The translations under genes were made by a program, and so were the position numbers. Of a stretch of DNA of 64,000 bases, positions 34,479-43,418 are shown piece by piece; position 1 is the first letter of the stretch, and the number at the start of each line of letters is the position of its first letter. The DNA comes from Methylomonas sp. (GTDB taxonomy: Bacteria > Pseudomonadota > Gammaproteobacteria > Methylococcales > Methylomonadaceae): assembly GCA_026988155.1 (NCBI GenBank), contig JALSLW010000053.1, forward strand, positions 1-64,000, given 5' to 3'. The notes below the pieces were generated by a model that made no database searches, was not told where the DNA came from, and worked only from the letters and a program-made list of their open reading frames with translations.

Positions 34479-37400
34479 TCAATTAAATAGTTGAATCCAT
34501 GAATGGCGTTTTCCTGTTATTTTTGGTGCACTGGGAAGATCATACTTTTTGAGACCGCCATTACCGCCACCGCCGTCACTCTCACCGCCCGTTCCCGATA
34601 TATAGGCGAAGGATTTGCCATCTTCATTTGTTATTACAGCTGTGGCTGAAGCTATACCCAGCCCAAACCTTATACCGGCAACCTCATAATCTGTTGAGCC
34701 ATCAGATACCTGATCATCTACATTAAAATTACCATTGCCATCTCTATCAAATGCTGCAAATGTCGGGTTTCCTCCCGTTTTCATATCCACGGCCATCAGC
34801 CAGCTAGTACCGCCTGCATCACAGGGAGAAGCCGAAGGCGTCATTGTATTAAAATAGATTAAACCACGATGCTCAAATGCATCCACAACGACTCTTTCAC
34901 CCGCCTCGGGCAGATTAACATACCAGCCCAGTTCCACTCCAGGCGCCAAAGTCACCGGGTTTTGAGTAAATACTCTGGCATCACTTGGAACGTTGGATAT
35001 TGGCGTTTGCTGTACTAGCTTCGATTTAACAGCTGGAGCGCCTGCATCCCAAATGCCATAGAATGTCTGTTGATTAGTATTAACTGCATCTCCTGTAGCA
35101 ATAAACTGTCCTGTTCCAAAATAAACCATCAAATTAGGCGTATTGTTACCTGCATCATCAGCTATCCAGGCTGGATCTGGCTTAACGACCAAAGGTTTCA
35201 TGGTAATCGGCTGAGCGACAGAAGAATCTGCTGCGATAAATAAAGGTTCAGGGTTAGAGGAGCCATCCTGATAGGGAACAACCCAGCTAGCAGTCGTATT
35301 GCCTGATACATCAAAAACCCATAGATTGCCTAATAAGTCTCCTGCATATATTCTATCGGTTGTGCCATTTCCATCCAAATCAATAAGTGTGGGTGCAGAA
35401 AGGCCATTTTTATTGCCACTACTGCCTTTGCCTGTATCAATAGTAATATAATCTCCAGCCGTCGCCCATTCTCCGTCAAGGCCTTTTTCTATAAACAGAA
35501 TCTTCAATTCTGCATGGTCTGTCCCCGTGGCATTGTAGCCATTGCCAATTATAACGGCCCACTGGCCATTATTCATCATAGCGACTTGAGGGTTGCTAAA
35601 AGAAAAGCCAAGATGATCATCGTCCTGATTGGTAAATTCCCAAAGTACCGTCTTGTTAGCTGCAGGCTGTGTATTTAAAAATTGTGTCGGATCAGTTACA
35701 TCCAATGCATACAGCCCCTGACCACCGCCGCCTAAAGCGCCCACTAAAATAGTCCGCCATGGATTGCCTGTATCGATCGCTGGCATATAAATATCTGCAG
35801 ATAAAGGAGATCCATCAACATAATATCTATGCTGATAATCTACTTCAGTTAAATAATGAAAGCCAGAATTGTTCAATTCGGAAGCGGGGGCACTGGGCAG
35901 ATAGGCCAGCATTTCTTCACCATCGCTCGCTCTAAATCCATGCAGTAAACCATCATTGGCTCCAACATAAACCATTTCATCTCTGACCGTTGAAGATTGA
36001 TAAACTGAATATCTTTTTCCATCAATACCGAAAAAACCGCTATTCGGCCAATTTGAAATTGGGCTTCCAACAAAACGGGTAGCCGAATGAATAATATCTC
36101 CTAAACGGCTACCCCGGTTACGTACCAGTCCAGTGCCTTCTTGGCTAGTATCCCCTCGAATAAAGTTTAGGCGGTCAGAGCTTGAATTAAAAGGTAAGAG
36201 ATCAGTTGTCTCATCCGGATTAATTTTAAAATCATTTAAAATAGTTAAATCTGGTTTGGGATCAGAAAGGCTCCAATTAAATAACACCCCATCTTTGCTG
36301 CCTGCCGAATCCACCCCCCAGGTATATATAATTCGATCCGCCATTTGCACATTAGTCTTAGCATCCAACTTTTCGGCCGCACTCCATGAAGACAGTGCAT
36401 CTAGCTCACCAGTGACTCTATTAATACCAAAAGCTGTTACATCACCTTTCCAATCTACCGAATCAAAACTTGCAAAATATAGCTTTGTGCCATTCAGCAG
36501 GGTAGATGTATTAAATGAAACGGCTGAGGCACTTCCTTTACGCGATTCAATTTCAGAAATAACCTCCTGCATAGAACGAACCAGCTGTTCCGGGTTTCCC
36601 GCACTAAGAAACTTCCCTCGCCCATTGTAGGCCGCATGCTGCATATCTGTTAGAGAACCGGATGGCCAGGAAAATGCCTGGGTTCTATCCACTGGATCAG
36701 CTAAAGAACTTGAAACCCCAAAGGCTACAGTAAAGGTAACTAAATGCTGCGCATCATTTTCATCTAAATTTTGTGTATTATCGCCTGTCTGTACAGTAAC
36801 CTTGTCTGCATAACTTGGAGCAAGATCAGTTTTATACCATTTCATCGCCACATCAGCCAATCTATCTCCTACTGTATCTCTGTGGCCTGGGTAGACAAAA
36901 ATATTATCTACATTTAAATCCTGGTCATCTACGCCAGCAGGCCCTCCATTTCTTTCACCATCAGACATTAGCATAACAAAATTCTGCTGACATTCCCCGC
37001 CTTCAGAAACAGGCAAAATAGGACTAGCTGGTGAACCTATATTTAATCCTGACGGAGTTGCTGTTGATTTATCAAAATACTGTCCCACCCAATCCAAACG
37101 TGTTCGCAACGGTGTGGAGCCACCTGGCCAGACATTAGCAACATCAGCAAGTAAGGCATATTTATTTGCATCCACAGCCATATCTTTGATCTCTGTCCCT
37201 ACTCCGTTATTTCCCCAAAATGTAGCCAGCCCCATACGGGCACTGCTGGTAGCAATAACTTGACCTACAGCAGCTGTCACAGTACGGTCTCTATTTCTGT
37301 AATAGGTAAACCAGTTTGCAAAATTAGTTTTTTCCTCATTTGTTGCAAGGGCACTTGCCCGAGTAACTCGATAATCATCTGAAGTGGGGCATTCTGATTC

Positions 37401-37910
37401 GTCAAACACACCATCACTATCTGCATCTACCCATTGGATAATAGGCGCATTAGATAGATCTACCGTTTGCGTTGAATTATTATCAATAGTATTTGAAGTG
37501 GCTAATGACCCACCCATTGTAATTGGCTCAGACCATGCGCTGGTGAGCACCTGATCAGGGAATGGCGTAGTGGTTCCTGGTATATTGCCCGCCCATGGCC
37601 TATAAATAGTGTTTGAGTTATACGATAAAACATTAGAACCCAAGCACCAAGTCCTCCATTCATCTGCGGAATTTGGCGTCTTATCATAATAATCGCTACT
37701 CCACCCTCCCCCGCCAGTGGTAGTCAAGTTCCACCACATGCTTCCGGAATCATCCAGCATAAAAAAAATATTCGGTGGCACTGGTGCAGAAACAAATAGT
37801 GGAATATGCTCAAGACTACCCGGAGCTGCTCGAACAGAGGTATCCGAAACAGAAAACAGGCAAAGAGTAAAAATAGTGGCCAGTATGGACTGAGACGATT
37901 GATTTTTCAT
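34479..37910 (-). CDS. pilY1: PilY1-type pilus tip adhesin, copy 2 (MIDAS subtype)
   Basis: The 1143 residues have a signal peptide to about residue 28, then a von Willebrand A-like N-terminal half. It opens with FFMLDDSGSM, whose DxSxS (Asp53, Ser55, Ser57) is the metal-ion-dependent adhesion motif. The C-terminal PilC propeller (about 620-1080) has YVGANDGLLHGFRASDG, QHRYYVDGSPLSADIY, ILVGALGGGGQGLYALDVTD and TTDRIYAGDLLGNLWVFD. Calcium-loop-like stretches include DADSDGVFDESE (about 162-173) and DRDGNGNFNVDD near residue 1060. It should be the tip adhesin of the upstream pilus set. Identity with copy 1 is low outside the propeller. Confidence 0.93.
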   Translation of the reverse strand: MKNQSSQSILATIFTLCLFSVSDTSVRAAPGSLEHIPLFVSAPVPPNIFFMLDDSGSMWWNLTTTGGGGWSSDYYDKTPNSADEWRTWCLGSNVLSYNSNTIYRPWAGNIPGTTTPFPDQVLTSAWSEPITMGGSLATSNTIDNNSTQTVDLSNAPIIQWVDADSDGVFDESECPTSDDYRVTRASALATNEEKTNFANWFTYYRNRDRTVTAAVGQVIATSSARMGLATFWGNNGVGTEIKDMAVDANKYALLADVANVWPGGSTPLRTRLDWVGQYFDKSTATPSGLNIGSPASPILPVSEGGECQQNFVMLMSDGERNGGPAGVDDQDLNVDNIFVYPGHRDTVGDRLADVAMKWYKTDLAPSYADKVTVQTGDNTQNLDENDAQHLVTFTVAFGVSSSLADPVDRTQAFSWPSGSLTDMQHAAYNGRGKFLSAGNPEQLVRSMQEVISEIESRKGSASAVSFNTSTLLNGTKLYFASFDSVDWKGDVTAFGINRVTGELDALSSWSAAEKLDAKTNVQMADRIIYTWGVDSAGSKDGVLFNWSLSDPKPDLTILNDFKINPDETTDLLPFNSSSDRLNFIRGDTSQEGTGLVRNRGSRLGDIIHSATRFVGSPISNWPNSGFFGIDGKRYSVYQSSTVRDEMVYVGANDGLLHGFRASDGEEMLAYLPSAPASELNNSGFHYLTEVDYQHRYYVDGSPLSADIYMPAIDTGNPWRTILVGALGGGGQGLYALDVTDPTQFLNTQPAANKTVLWEFTNQDDDHLGFSFSNPQVAMMNNGQWAVIIGNGYNATGTDHAELKILFIEKGLDGEWATAGDYITIDTGKGSSGNKNGLSAPTLIDLDGNGTTDRIYAGDLLGNLWVFDVSGNTTASWVVPYQDGSSNPEPLFIAADSSVAQPITMKPLVVKPDPAWIADDAGNNTPNLMVYFGTGQFIATGDAVNTNQQTFYGIWDAGAPAVKSKLVQQTPISNVPSDARVFTQNPVTLAPGVELGWYVNLPEAGERVVVDAFEHRGLIYFNTMTPSASPCDAGGTSWLMAVDMKTGGNPTFAAFDRDGNGNFNVDDQVSDGSTDYEVAGIRFGLGIASATAVITNEDGKSFAYISGTGGESDGGGGNGGLKKYDLPSAPKITGKRHSWIQLFN

Positions 37911-37925
37911 ATTGCACCTGTAATA

Positions 37926-38441
37926 TTAATTTGTTCTTACAAAAATTTCTTGAAGAATAATTTGAGTACCTGGACTTAACCCCTGCGCTCTTGCCGTTAT
38001 TTTGAAAGTAGTTTGCGTACCAACCAATCCACTGGCTGGAATCAGGTTGATTTTTTTGATAATAAAACGGGGATCAGAAATTGAATTATTTAAATTATTT
38101 TTAAAATTTTCGCCAAAATCAACTGTGGAAGCAGAATTTGCTACCGTCCAAGTAGCCATCGAAAAATAATCTGGTTCAGTATCCGTTTGACCCAACAAGC
38201 CATTATTACCATCATAAATTGAGAGCGAGTTAGTTAAAATAAATTTTTCAGCTTCTATCAATGTCGACTCTGTCGCTTGAAAAGCAATATTTTGGTCTTG
38301 AGCATTTCCTGCCATTTTTTCCTCTAAACTAGTAACATTTGCCCCTGTTATACCAATTAGCGTCAATAGCAATAACATAATCAGACTAACGACCAGGACC
38401 ACTCCTGTTTGTCTATTTAATGGCGTTATTCTATTTTTCAT
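37926..38441 (-). CDS. pilX: PilX minor pilin, copy 2
   Basis: I take ATG 38441, preceded by AAGGG at a good distance; a GTG at 38450 would add three residues. The 171-residue protein starts MKNRITPLNRQTG-VVLVVSLIMLLLLTLIGITGANVTSLEEKMAGNAQDQNIAFQATESTL in pattern, which is PilX. It parallels the copy at 31204 residue by residue through the first 60 positions and then diverges. It lies between pilW copy 2 and pilY1 copy 2 with short gaps. Confidence 0.88.
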   Translation of the reverse strand: MKNRITPLNRQTGVVLVVSLIMLLLLTLIGITGANVTSLEEKMAGNAQDQNIAFQATESTLIEAEKFILTNSLSIYDGNNGLLGQTDTEPDYFSMATWTVANSASTVDFGENFKNNLNNSISDPRFIIKKINLIPASGLVGTQTTFKITARAQGLSPGTQIILQEIFVRTN

Positions 38442-38453
38442 TATAATCACCCT

Positions 38454-39212
38454 TTATGGAAGTCGATTACGCAAAACAATCGTTGATGTAAAAACACGTC
38501 GTAGTCTTCTATCGCCGGTAGCTGGCGTTGTACTTATACCGTTATAAACATAAGCTATTGGTGCTGATGTTAAATTATTATCAATTGAACGAACTAATAA
38601 ACTTATTCGCACACTCACAACCCTATCCATATCGATAATACTTGCAGCATTAACGTAATAATTTGGTGTGCCATCTGCAACTGCATCGGTATCTTCTCCA
38701 TATTCAATTTGCATATCCTCTATACCTTCAATAAGTGCATCATTAGCAGTTGCGCCCGTAACAGCAGCATTAATGGCAGTCGTTGCAGTGGCAACCGATG
38801 TTGCTCCGGAAGTAACTTTATGCAAACTTGGCTGTCCATTTGCATTTTGAATGAAAAATGAGATTACAGAATATGCATCTGCTACACTACACGCATTATC
38901 TTTCTGTAATACTGTGATGCGATCTGAATTATTTAACCCTAAATCGTTTGATCCAAATATTTCACCACCAGTACTTCCATCAGAAAAGCACTCCTTATGG
39001 TCAGCCCCCCGAATATCTCTGGCAATAAACTCCATAGCAAAGCGCCCATTTTCCTGCATTCTAGACATATTCTCCTGCATGCGGTTACTTTGCTTACTGC
39101 TGAGATATATTTGTATGACACCTGACAACAAAAAGGCCCCTAGCGTCATGGCTATTAAAATTTCTATTAGCGTCATACCTTGCTGTGAGTTTTTATAGAA
39201 CTGTTTTTTCAT
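38454..39212 (-). CDS. pilW: PilW minor pilin, copy 2
   Basis: The 252 residues have the prepilin site QQG-MTLIEILIAMTLG and the PilW pattern SGVIQIYLSSKQSNRMQENMSRMQENGRFAMEFIARDIRGADHKEC. The tail is RRLRRVFTSTIVLRNRLP, the same terminal motif as in copy 1. The head is about 120 residues shorter than in copy 1, so the two tips probably differ in shape. It overlaps pilV copy 2 by four bases. Confidence 0.9.
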   Translation of the reverse strand: MKKQFYKNSQQGMTLIEILIAMTLGAFLLSGVIQIYLSSKQSNRMQENMSRMQENGRFAMEFIARDIRGADHKECFSDGSTGGEIFGSNDLGLNNSDRITVLQKDNACSVADAYSVISFFIQNANGQPSLHKVTSGATSVATATTAINAAVTGATANDALIEGIEDMQIEYGEDTDAVADGTPNYYVNAASIIDMDRVVSVRISLLVRSIDNNLTSAPIAYVYNGISTTPATGDRRLRRVFTSTIVLRNRLP

Positions 39213-39754
39213 AATTGAAAACTCATCTGAAAATTTGGATCATTATTGTCTACAGAACCGTCCCCGTTATCATCCCAATTAATTCTAATAGTATAAATAG
39301 GTTCAACCACTGAAATCGTTGCCTGACCTAAAGGTAGCGTTGCGAGCATAGCATCCTTTGCAGGGGGGCCATTTTCTGCACTGCAACCGGCTATAGCACA
39401 ATGCCATTCAAACAAATCATTTTGAGCCAAAGCGGAGGGTGAACACCCTGTAGTACTTAAACAACTCGCTTGATAGCTTGCACTATCTGGGTCTATAGTC
39501 TTATAGGTGCTAGTTGCATACTTTTTTGCCTCTACCCTATTGGCACGCATTCGGTCAGCTATATCATATGCGAGTAACGTAGCCTGTGTTCTGTGATAAG
39601 CACTCGCATTATTCTTTAGCCCTGTGGCTTGAAGACCAGCCAGCCCTAATAAACCAATTGCCAGTACCAGTACAGATATTAGTACTTCAATTAAAGTAAA
39701 TCCTGCTTCATTCTTAATGTACACTATATCAGCCTCCATATACTCAATGTCCAT
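39209..39754 (-). CDS. pilV: PilV minor pilin, copy 2
   Basis: This is a 181-residue prepilin. The leader is long if read from ATG 39754 (MDIEYMEADIVYIKNEAG); ATG 39739 is an alternative. The helix FTLIEVLISVLVLAIGLLGL is followed by GLKNNASAYHRTQATLLAYDIADRMRANR, the PilV pattern seen also in copy 1. The head has four or more Cys (ASCLSTTGC, WHCAIAGC). Near the C-terminus DDNGDGSVDNND reads as a full EF-hand loop. It lies 34 bases after fimT copy 2. Confidence 0.88.
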   Translation of the reverse strand: MDIEYMEADIVYIKNEAGFTLIEVLISVLVLAIGLLGLAGLQATGLKNNASAYHRTQATLLAYDIADRMRANRVEAKKYATSTYKTIDPDSASYQASCLSTTGCSPSALAQNDLFEWHCAIAGCSAENGPPAKDAMLATLPLGQATISVVEPIYTIRINWDDNGDGSVDNNDPNFQMSFQL

Positions 39755-39788
39755 GCTATTAAACTAATAATGCAGAATACGGTAAGGT

Positions 39789-40334
39789 TTATGGACATGT
39801 TGCAGCATTCCCTGAAGATACACGTGCTCTTCCAACGCTATTAACAATGACCGTGCGTGAATTAACGATGTCATTTGCAGTTGCACAAATTCTAAACGTA
39901 TCATTTGTAGATGGCCCTGAAGATTCCATCAGGCCTGTTGGCAAATAAGCAACCCATACATGGTAATTTCCCCCTGTTCTTAATGTATATCCATTGCTCA
40001 GTGCTGGATATGTTTTTAAGAGCGTATCTGTATTATTAAATATATTGTCACCATCTAAATCTATAAATATATTCCATCCACCGTCCCAAATACTATTTCC
40101 ACCTCCTATCTTTCTAACATGAACCTTGGTTCCACGTTTTATAGCTTCACTGCGGGCAAAGTTTAGTGACGCAATCAATTGATTAGCATTCGTTGCTAAC
40201 CTATTATTACTTATAGTTCCGCTAAAATTAGGTACGGCTATACTCATCACAATGCCGATGATGGCAATAGTGACCAACAATTCTATTAGCGTAAAACCTT
40301 TTTTTAATTGATTTTTTATTTGATTATTAAGCAT
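39789..40334 (-). CDS. fimT: FimT/GspH-type minor pilin, copy 2
   Basis: The 181 residues start MLNNQIKNQLKKG-FTLIELLVTIAIIGIVMSIAVPNF in pattern. The GspH motif RLATNANQLIASLNFARSEAIKRGTKVHVRK closely parallels copy 1. DLDGDNIFNNTD lies at the place of the EF-hand-like loop of copy 1. It is the first gene of the upstream set (fimT-pilV-pilW-pilX-pilY1-pilY2-like), and its promoter should lie in 40335-40559. Confidence 0.88.
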   Translation of the reverse strand: MLNNQIKNQLKKGFTLIELLVTIAIIGIVMSIAVPNFSGTISNNRLATNANQLIASLNFARSEAIKRGTKVHVRKIGGGNSIWDGGWNIFIDLDGDNIFNNTDTLLKTYPALSNGYTLRTGGNYHVWVAYLPTGLMESSGPSTNDTFRICATANDIVNSRTVIVNSVGRARVSSGNAATCP

Positions 40335-40559
40335 TCTTAATTATTGGCCACCATCTAAATATGACTAAAGCATAGCTTAAAAAAACAATGCTGTTTGTGA
40401 TTTACAACTCAAAAGTACTGGTTTTTCTGGGTTTATCTGCTATATCTACGACATAGTTTAAATACGCATAATTAATGCGCAAAGATGATAAAGAAGCCAC
40501 ATTGTGCAACAACTTTCTAAAGATTTAGCTAACGCTTGGTTTTTCTTATTTGAGCAACA
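40335..40559. other. Spacer upstream of fimT copy 2
   Basis: This 225-base gap between the YdbH-like gene and fimT copy 2 is AT-rich. I found no sigma-54 element of correct spacing and no clear sigma-70 pair, although the promoter of the upstream pilus set is expected here. Confidence 0.35.
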
Positions 40560-42617
40560 TTATTCTATAACGACCTCATCCGATGAGGATATCCGGGACA
40601 GACGTTCCATCAAAACATTCCAGTCTACCTGGGTGTTGTAACCCATAATATCTATTCTGGGTATACCGCCTCCTTTTATAAGATAGTACCCCTGCTCAGC
40701 CGCTTCCACCCCCATTAATTGGCAGACGCCTTGATGCAGATAACAGCCAAATCCCAGACGGTCATAATTAAAGGTATCAAAAAAGCGTAAAAAACCTTTA
40801 GAAATTATATCGGCAGCCCCGCCACCGCCAATGCTGGCAATATTTTCCACTGCCTTTTGACTGATTCTATGCCTTGATTCATCATTATCTGGCGTACCCA
40901 GCCAGGCATAAAAAGTGATAGGGTGCCAGTTCTCCAGATATAAATTATTAATGTATCCTGAAATACGTCCTTCCATGCCTCCCATTTTAAACTTCTGGGT
41001 AATTTGAAATAAATCCAAATTTTCTATCTCCATAGACATAGAGAATTTTGAAAAATCAGTAAATAATCCGGATGAAGATAATTTGTTGATTGTAACGGTT
41101 CCATCAAACAGCTTAACTTGCAGTTCACCCTTTACTGCCAGTGTTTTATTCTCATACTTAACACCGGGTATATAACCCGTTATAGTTCCTGAGAGCGGTA
41201 CCCAGTCTAAAGCTGCTGTTAATTTCTCTAAAGACAGCTGATTCACTCTGCCTTCAAAATATACCTTAGGCTCATCCTCCCCTGCAGTATGCTGCCATTC
41301 AAACTGCTTTATAGCTAAATTCCCATCCAGCATTGGAACAATGCTCTGTTCAAGCAAACTGAGCTGTTTCTGTTTAAATAGAAATTTTAACTGTCCTGCT
41401 TCAATGGGTATTGTTCTGATTTTCATCTGTCGCCATTGTATATTCGAAGCGGTCTTAAAAGCCGGGTCACTTGACCAGTTAACTGTCCCTTCAGCTTTAT
41501 TGATAACAAGGCGTCTGTTATCGTCTGTTACAGAAAGCGACTGAATATCAGCAGATAGGCTAGTCAATTCTGATTGCTTTATATCAATTTCTGCATTTAA
41601 TTTACCCTGCATTTTAAAGCCTTCAAACGCTGTCTGCTCAGTAAATGGTAAAACGTATTGAGTAGAAAAACTATCCAGCTCATTTATTCTAGTAGAAATA
41701 TGTGCACTTTCCAGATTTAAAGCAGGCTTGAGTTTGATCATCCCCTGAACTTTTAATGCTATAGCATCAGGATGATTAAATTCAGCCTGATGCAATTGAA
41801 TTTCTCCCTGCTTAAGCCTCTTGCCACTTGCCTTTATAGTTAGCTCTCTATCTTTTACTTTTAAATAGACAGGTTCTTGATAAAGCTCGCCTTGGTTTAT
41901 AGTTCCGCTACTGTGCCATTGCCATTCACCCTGTTTTAATCTCGCCTGCAAGTCCCATTTTAAATCGACTGATTCCAATGCTGTTTTTCCCTGATTGGCC
42001 TGCAAGGACAACTGCTTTACCATTGCCTTTATAAATATCGCATTAAGCCCATATCTATTGCCACTGGCTTTAATCGTTGCATTGATTTGTCCGTTGCCTA
42101 TATCAGCCAATGCCCTGTTTTGTTCTGAAAGATAGCGATGCAATTCTTTTAGCTTTATATTTTTAGTATTAATTGCCACAGACCAATGCCTACCCTGCTC
42201 CCTTGCCTTTAAAGAAAGGCGGCCATTAGCCAGTTTTAGATTTTTTATGCTAAAACTGCTTTGCCGCTCAGTTAAAGAAAATGAAAATGCAAAAGAATCT
42301 GGGTATACAAGATGAGATTTAAGTTTTGCCCTGCCTTTGCTGCAGTTAATTTTATTTTCCTGCCAGCTGAACTGACTGCATTGAATATCAATTAATTTAA
42401 GATCTGCAAAGGGTTCTGGCAGTGTAATTTGTTTGATCTGCAGGATAAGCTGCTGTGAGGTTTTTTGTATATCTTGCAGTGAAAGACTGATGTTTGCTAA
42501 CTGCCAGTTTTTGCTTTTAATGTGCTTGACTTCGACGCTTAGGCTATCAAGGGCATGGGCTGGGCGAATGAATAGCAGTATCAGTATAAATGCTAATGAT
42601 TTAAAATTTATGAGCAT
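40560..42617 (-). CDS. YdbH/AsmA-like envelope protein
   Basis: This 685-residue protein has an N-terminal signal or anchor (MLINFKSLAFILILLFIRPAHA). The body is a long series of beta-strand repeats (LKIKLANGRLSLKA, QGEIQLHQAEF, LAVKGELQVKLFDGTVTI), as in AsmA-like and YdbH proteins. The end contains GGMEGRISGYINNLYLENWHPITFYAWLGT in pattern, followed by an Ile/Gly-rich helix and SKGFLRFFDTFNYDRLGFGCYL, which is typical of the YdbH C-terminal domain. E. coli YdbH, with YhdP and TamB, moves phospholipids to the outer membrane. Partners YnbE and YdbL are not adjacent here. Confidence 0.7.
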   Translation of the reverse strand: MLINFKSLAFILILLFIRPAHALDSLSVEVKHIKSKNWQLANISLSLQDIQKTSQQLILQIKQITLPEPFADLKLIDIQCSQFSWQENKINCSKGRAKLKSHLVYPDSFAFSFSLTERQSSFSIKNLKLANGRLSLKAREQGRHWSVAINTKNIKLKELHRYLSEQNRALADIGNGQINATIKASGNRYGLNAIFIKAMVKQLSLQANQGKTALESVDLKWDLQARLKQGEWQWHSSGTINQGELYQEPVYLKVKDRELTIKASGKRLKQGEIQLHQAEFNHPDAIALKVQGMIKLKPALNLESAHISTRINELDSFSTQYVLPFTEQTAFEGFKMQGKLNAEIDIKQSELTSLSADIQSLSVTDDNRRLVINKAEGTVNWSSDPAFKTASNIQWRQMKIRTIPIEAGQLKFLFKQKQLSLLEQSIVPMLDGNLAIKQFEWQHTAGEDEPKVYFEGRVNQLSLEKLTAALDWVPLSGTITGYIPGVKYENKTLAVKGELQVKLFDGTVTINKLSSSGLFTDFSKFSMSMEIENLDLFQITQKFKMGGMEGRISGYINNLYLENWHPITFYAWLGTPDNDESRHRISQKAVENIASIGGGGAADIISKGFLRFFDTFNYDRLGFGCYLHQGVCQLMGVEAAEQGYYLIKGGGIPRIDIMGYNTQVDWNVLMERLSRISSSDEVVIE

Positions 42618-42719
42618 TTTAAAAGAGGGTTATTTTCCGTTTGCATGCTTTGCCTGCGAATGCATAAGGCATTAATGCTAAGTTGTTATATGCTTGCCAC
42701 ACAGCATCATTGCCATTAA

Positions 42720-42836
42720 CCTAAATAAATCAGTTGAACGCTTAGTTTAACTGTAACTTGTTAAATAAACTGTTTAATCCAGTTTTTTACTATTCACCAG
42801 ATGGGTGAGTGTATTTCGCTTCACGGTTTATTTAGG
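42720..42836. repeat. 117-bp inverted-repeat element (copy A)
   Basis: CCTAAATAAA (42720-42729) and TTTATTTAGG (42827-42836) bound a 117-base unit without an ORF. Its first ~110 bases recur as a direct repeat at 43147-43256, including an exact CACCAGATGGGTGAG and TATTTCGCTTCACGGTTT in both. Confidence 0.7.
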
Positions 42837-42858
42837 ATTAAGCTAAGAAAATAACAGA

Positions 42859-42893
42859 TGTAGGCTGGGATAGAACGAAAGTGTAATCCCAGC
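42859..42893. repeat. TGTAGGCTGGG-family hairpin repeat
   Basis: TGTAGGCTGGGAT..ATCCCAGC forms an 8-bp stem (42864-42871 with 42886-42893). The sequence agrees at most positions with the opposite-strand copy near 48288-48318. Confidence 0.6.
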
Positions 42894-42948
42894 TTTTCGT
42901 ATAATGCGGGGGTGAAGCTTAAGAGACTGCATAAATATTAACATTTTG

Positions 42949-43028
42949 CTCCCCCCTCTTTTCCAAAGAGGGGCTGGGGGAGATTTTATTATAAAATCCC
43001 CCTCAATCCCCCTTTGAAAAAGGGGGAG
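42949..43028. repeat. C-rich/G-rich palindromic repeat
   Basis: Two hairpins (CCCCTCTTT..AAAGAGGGG and CCCCCTTTGAAAAAGGGGG) are arranged as a larger inverted repeat around ATTTTATTATAAAAT. From general knowledge this type is dispersed in many bacterial genomes and often gives spurious ORFs containing PLFQRG or PAPLWKRG, as it does here on the minus strand. Confidence 0.65.
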
Positions 43029-43146
43029 GTCAAGAGCAGAATGCTTACCCAGCCTCTTAAGATTCACTCCAGCCTGCATTTTTATCTTCTTTGTTAACTT
43101 AAAGACGGTAACACAAGCAAATAAAGAAATATCAATATATCTTTAT

Positions 43147-43388
43147 CCTAAAAAAATCAGTTGACCGCTAAGTTCAGCTGTAACTTGTTAAATAATATGC
43201 TTAAGCAAGTTTTTCTATTCTCACCAGATGGGTGAGACTATTTCGCTTCACGGTTTTGTGAAAAATCTGGACGAAAAATTCTGCAGAATAGCTCTCAATA
43301 AGGACTACGGCCATTATTTTCGAGCTATTCTTTGCCTTTTTCGCCCAGATTTCCCACAAAATCCGTGCTCAACTGATTTTTCTAGGTT
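43147..43388. repeat. About 240-bp MITE-like element (copy B with long hairpin)
   Basis: The ends CCTAAAAAAATCAGTTGA (43147-) and the opposite-strand CCTAGAAAAATCAGTTGAG (at 43366-43386) are inverted repeats. The left half repeats copy A at 42720. The right half (about 43249-43368) is a hairpin whose ~45-base arms (CACGG.TTTTGTG..AAATCTGG.CGAAAAA...GAATAGCTC) agree at most positions. No ORF is present. The TAGAAA.ATCAGTTGAGCACG end recurs at 10172. Confidence 0.7.
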
Positions 43389-43418
43389 TATCAGATAGGT
43401 TGCTACTCCCATTCATTT

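Noticed and set aside
42843-43079. 78-codon minus-strand ORF containing PLFQRGIEGDF and PAPLWKRG
   Set aside because: It is a translation of the C-rich palindromic repeat and the TGTAGG repeat, with no ribosome site. This peptide is a familiar artefact of such repeats.
42720-43388. CRISPR array
   Set aside because: There are only two long, unequal copies with internal palindromes, and no regular short repeat-spacer pattern or cas genes.
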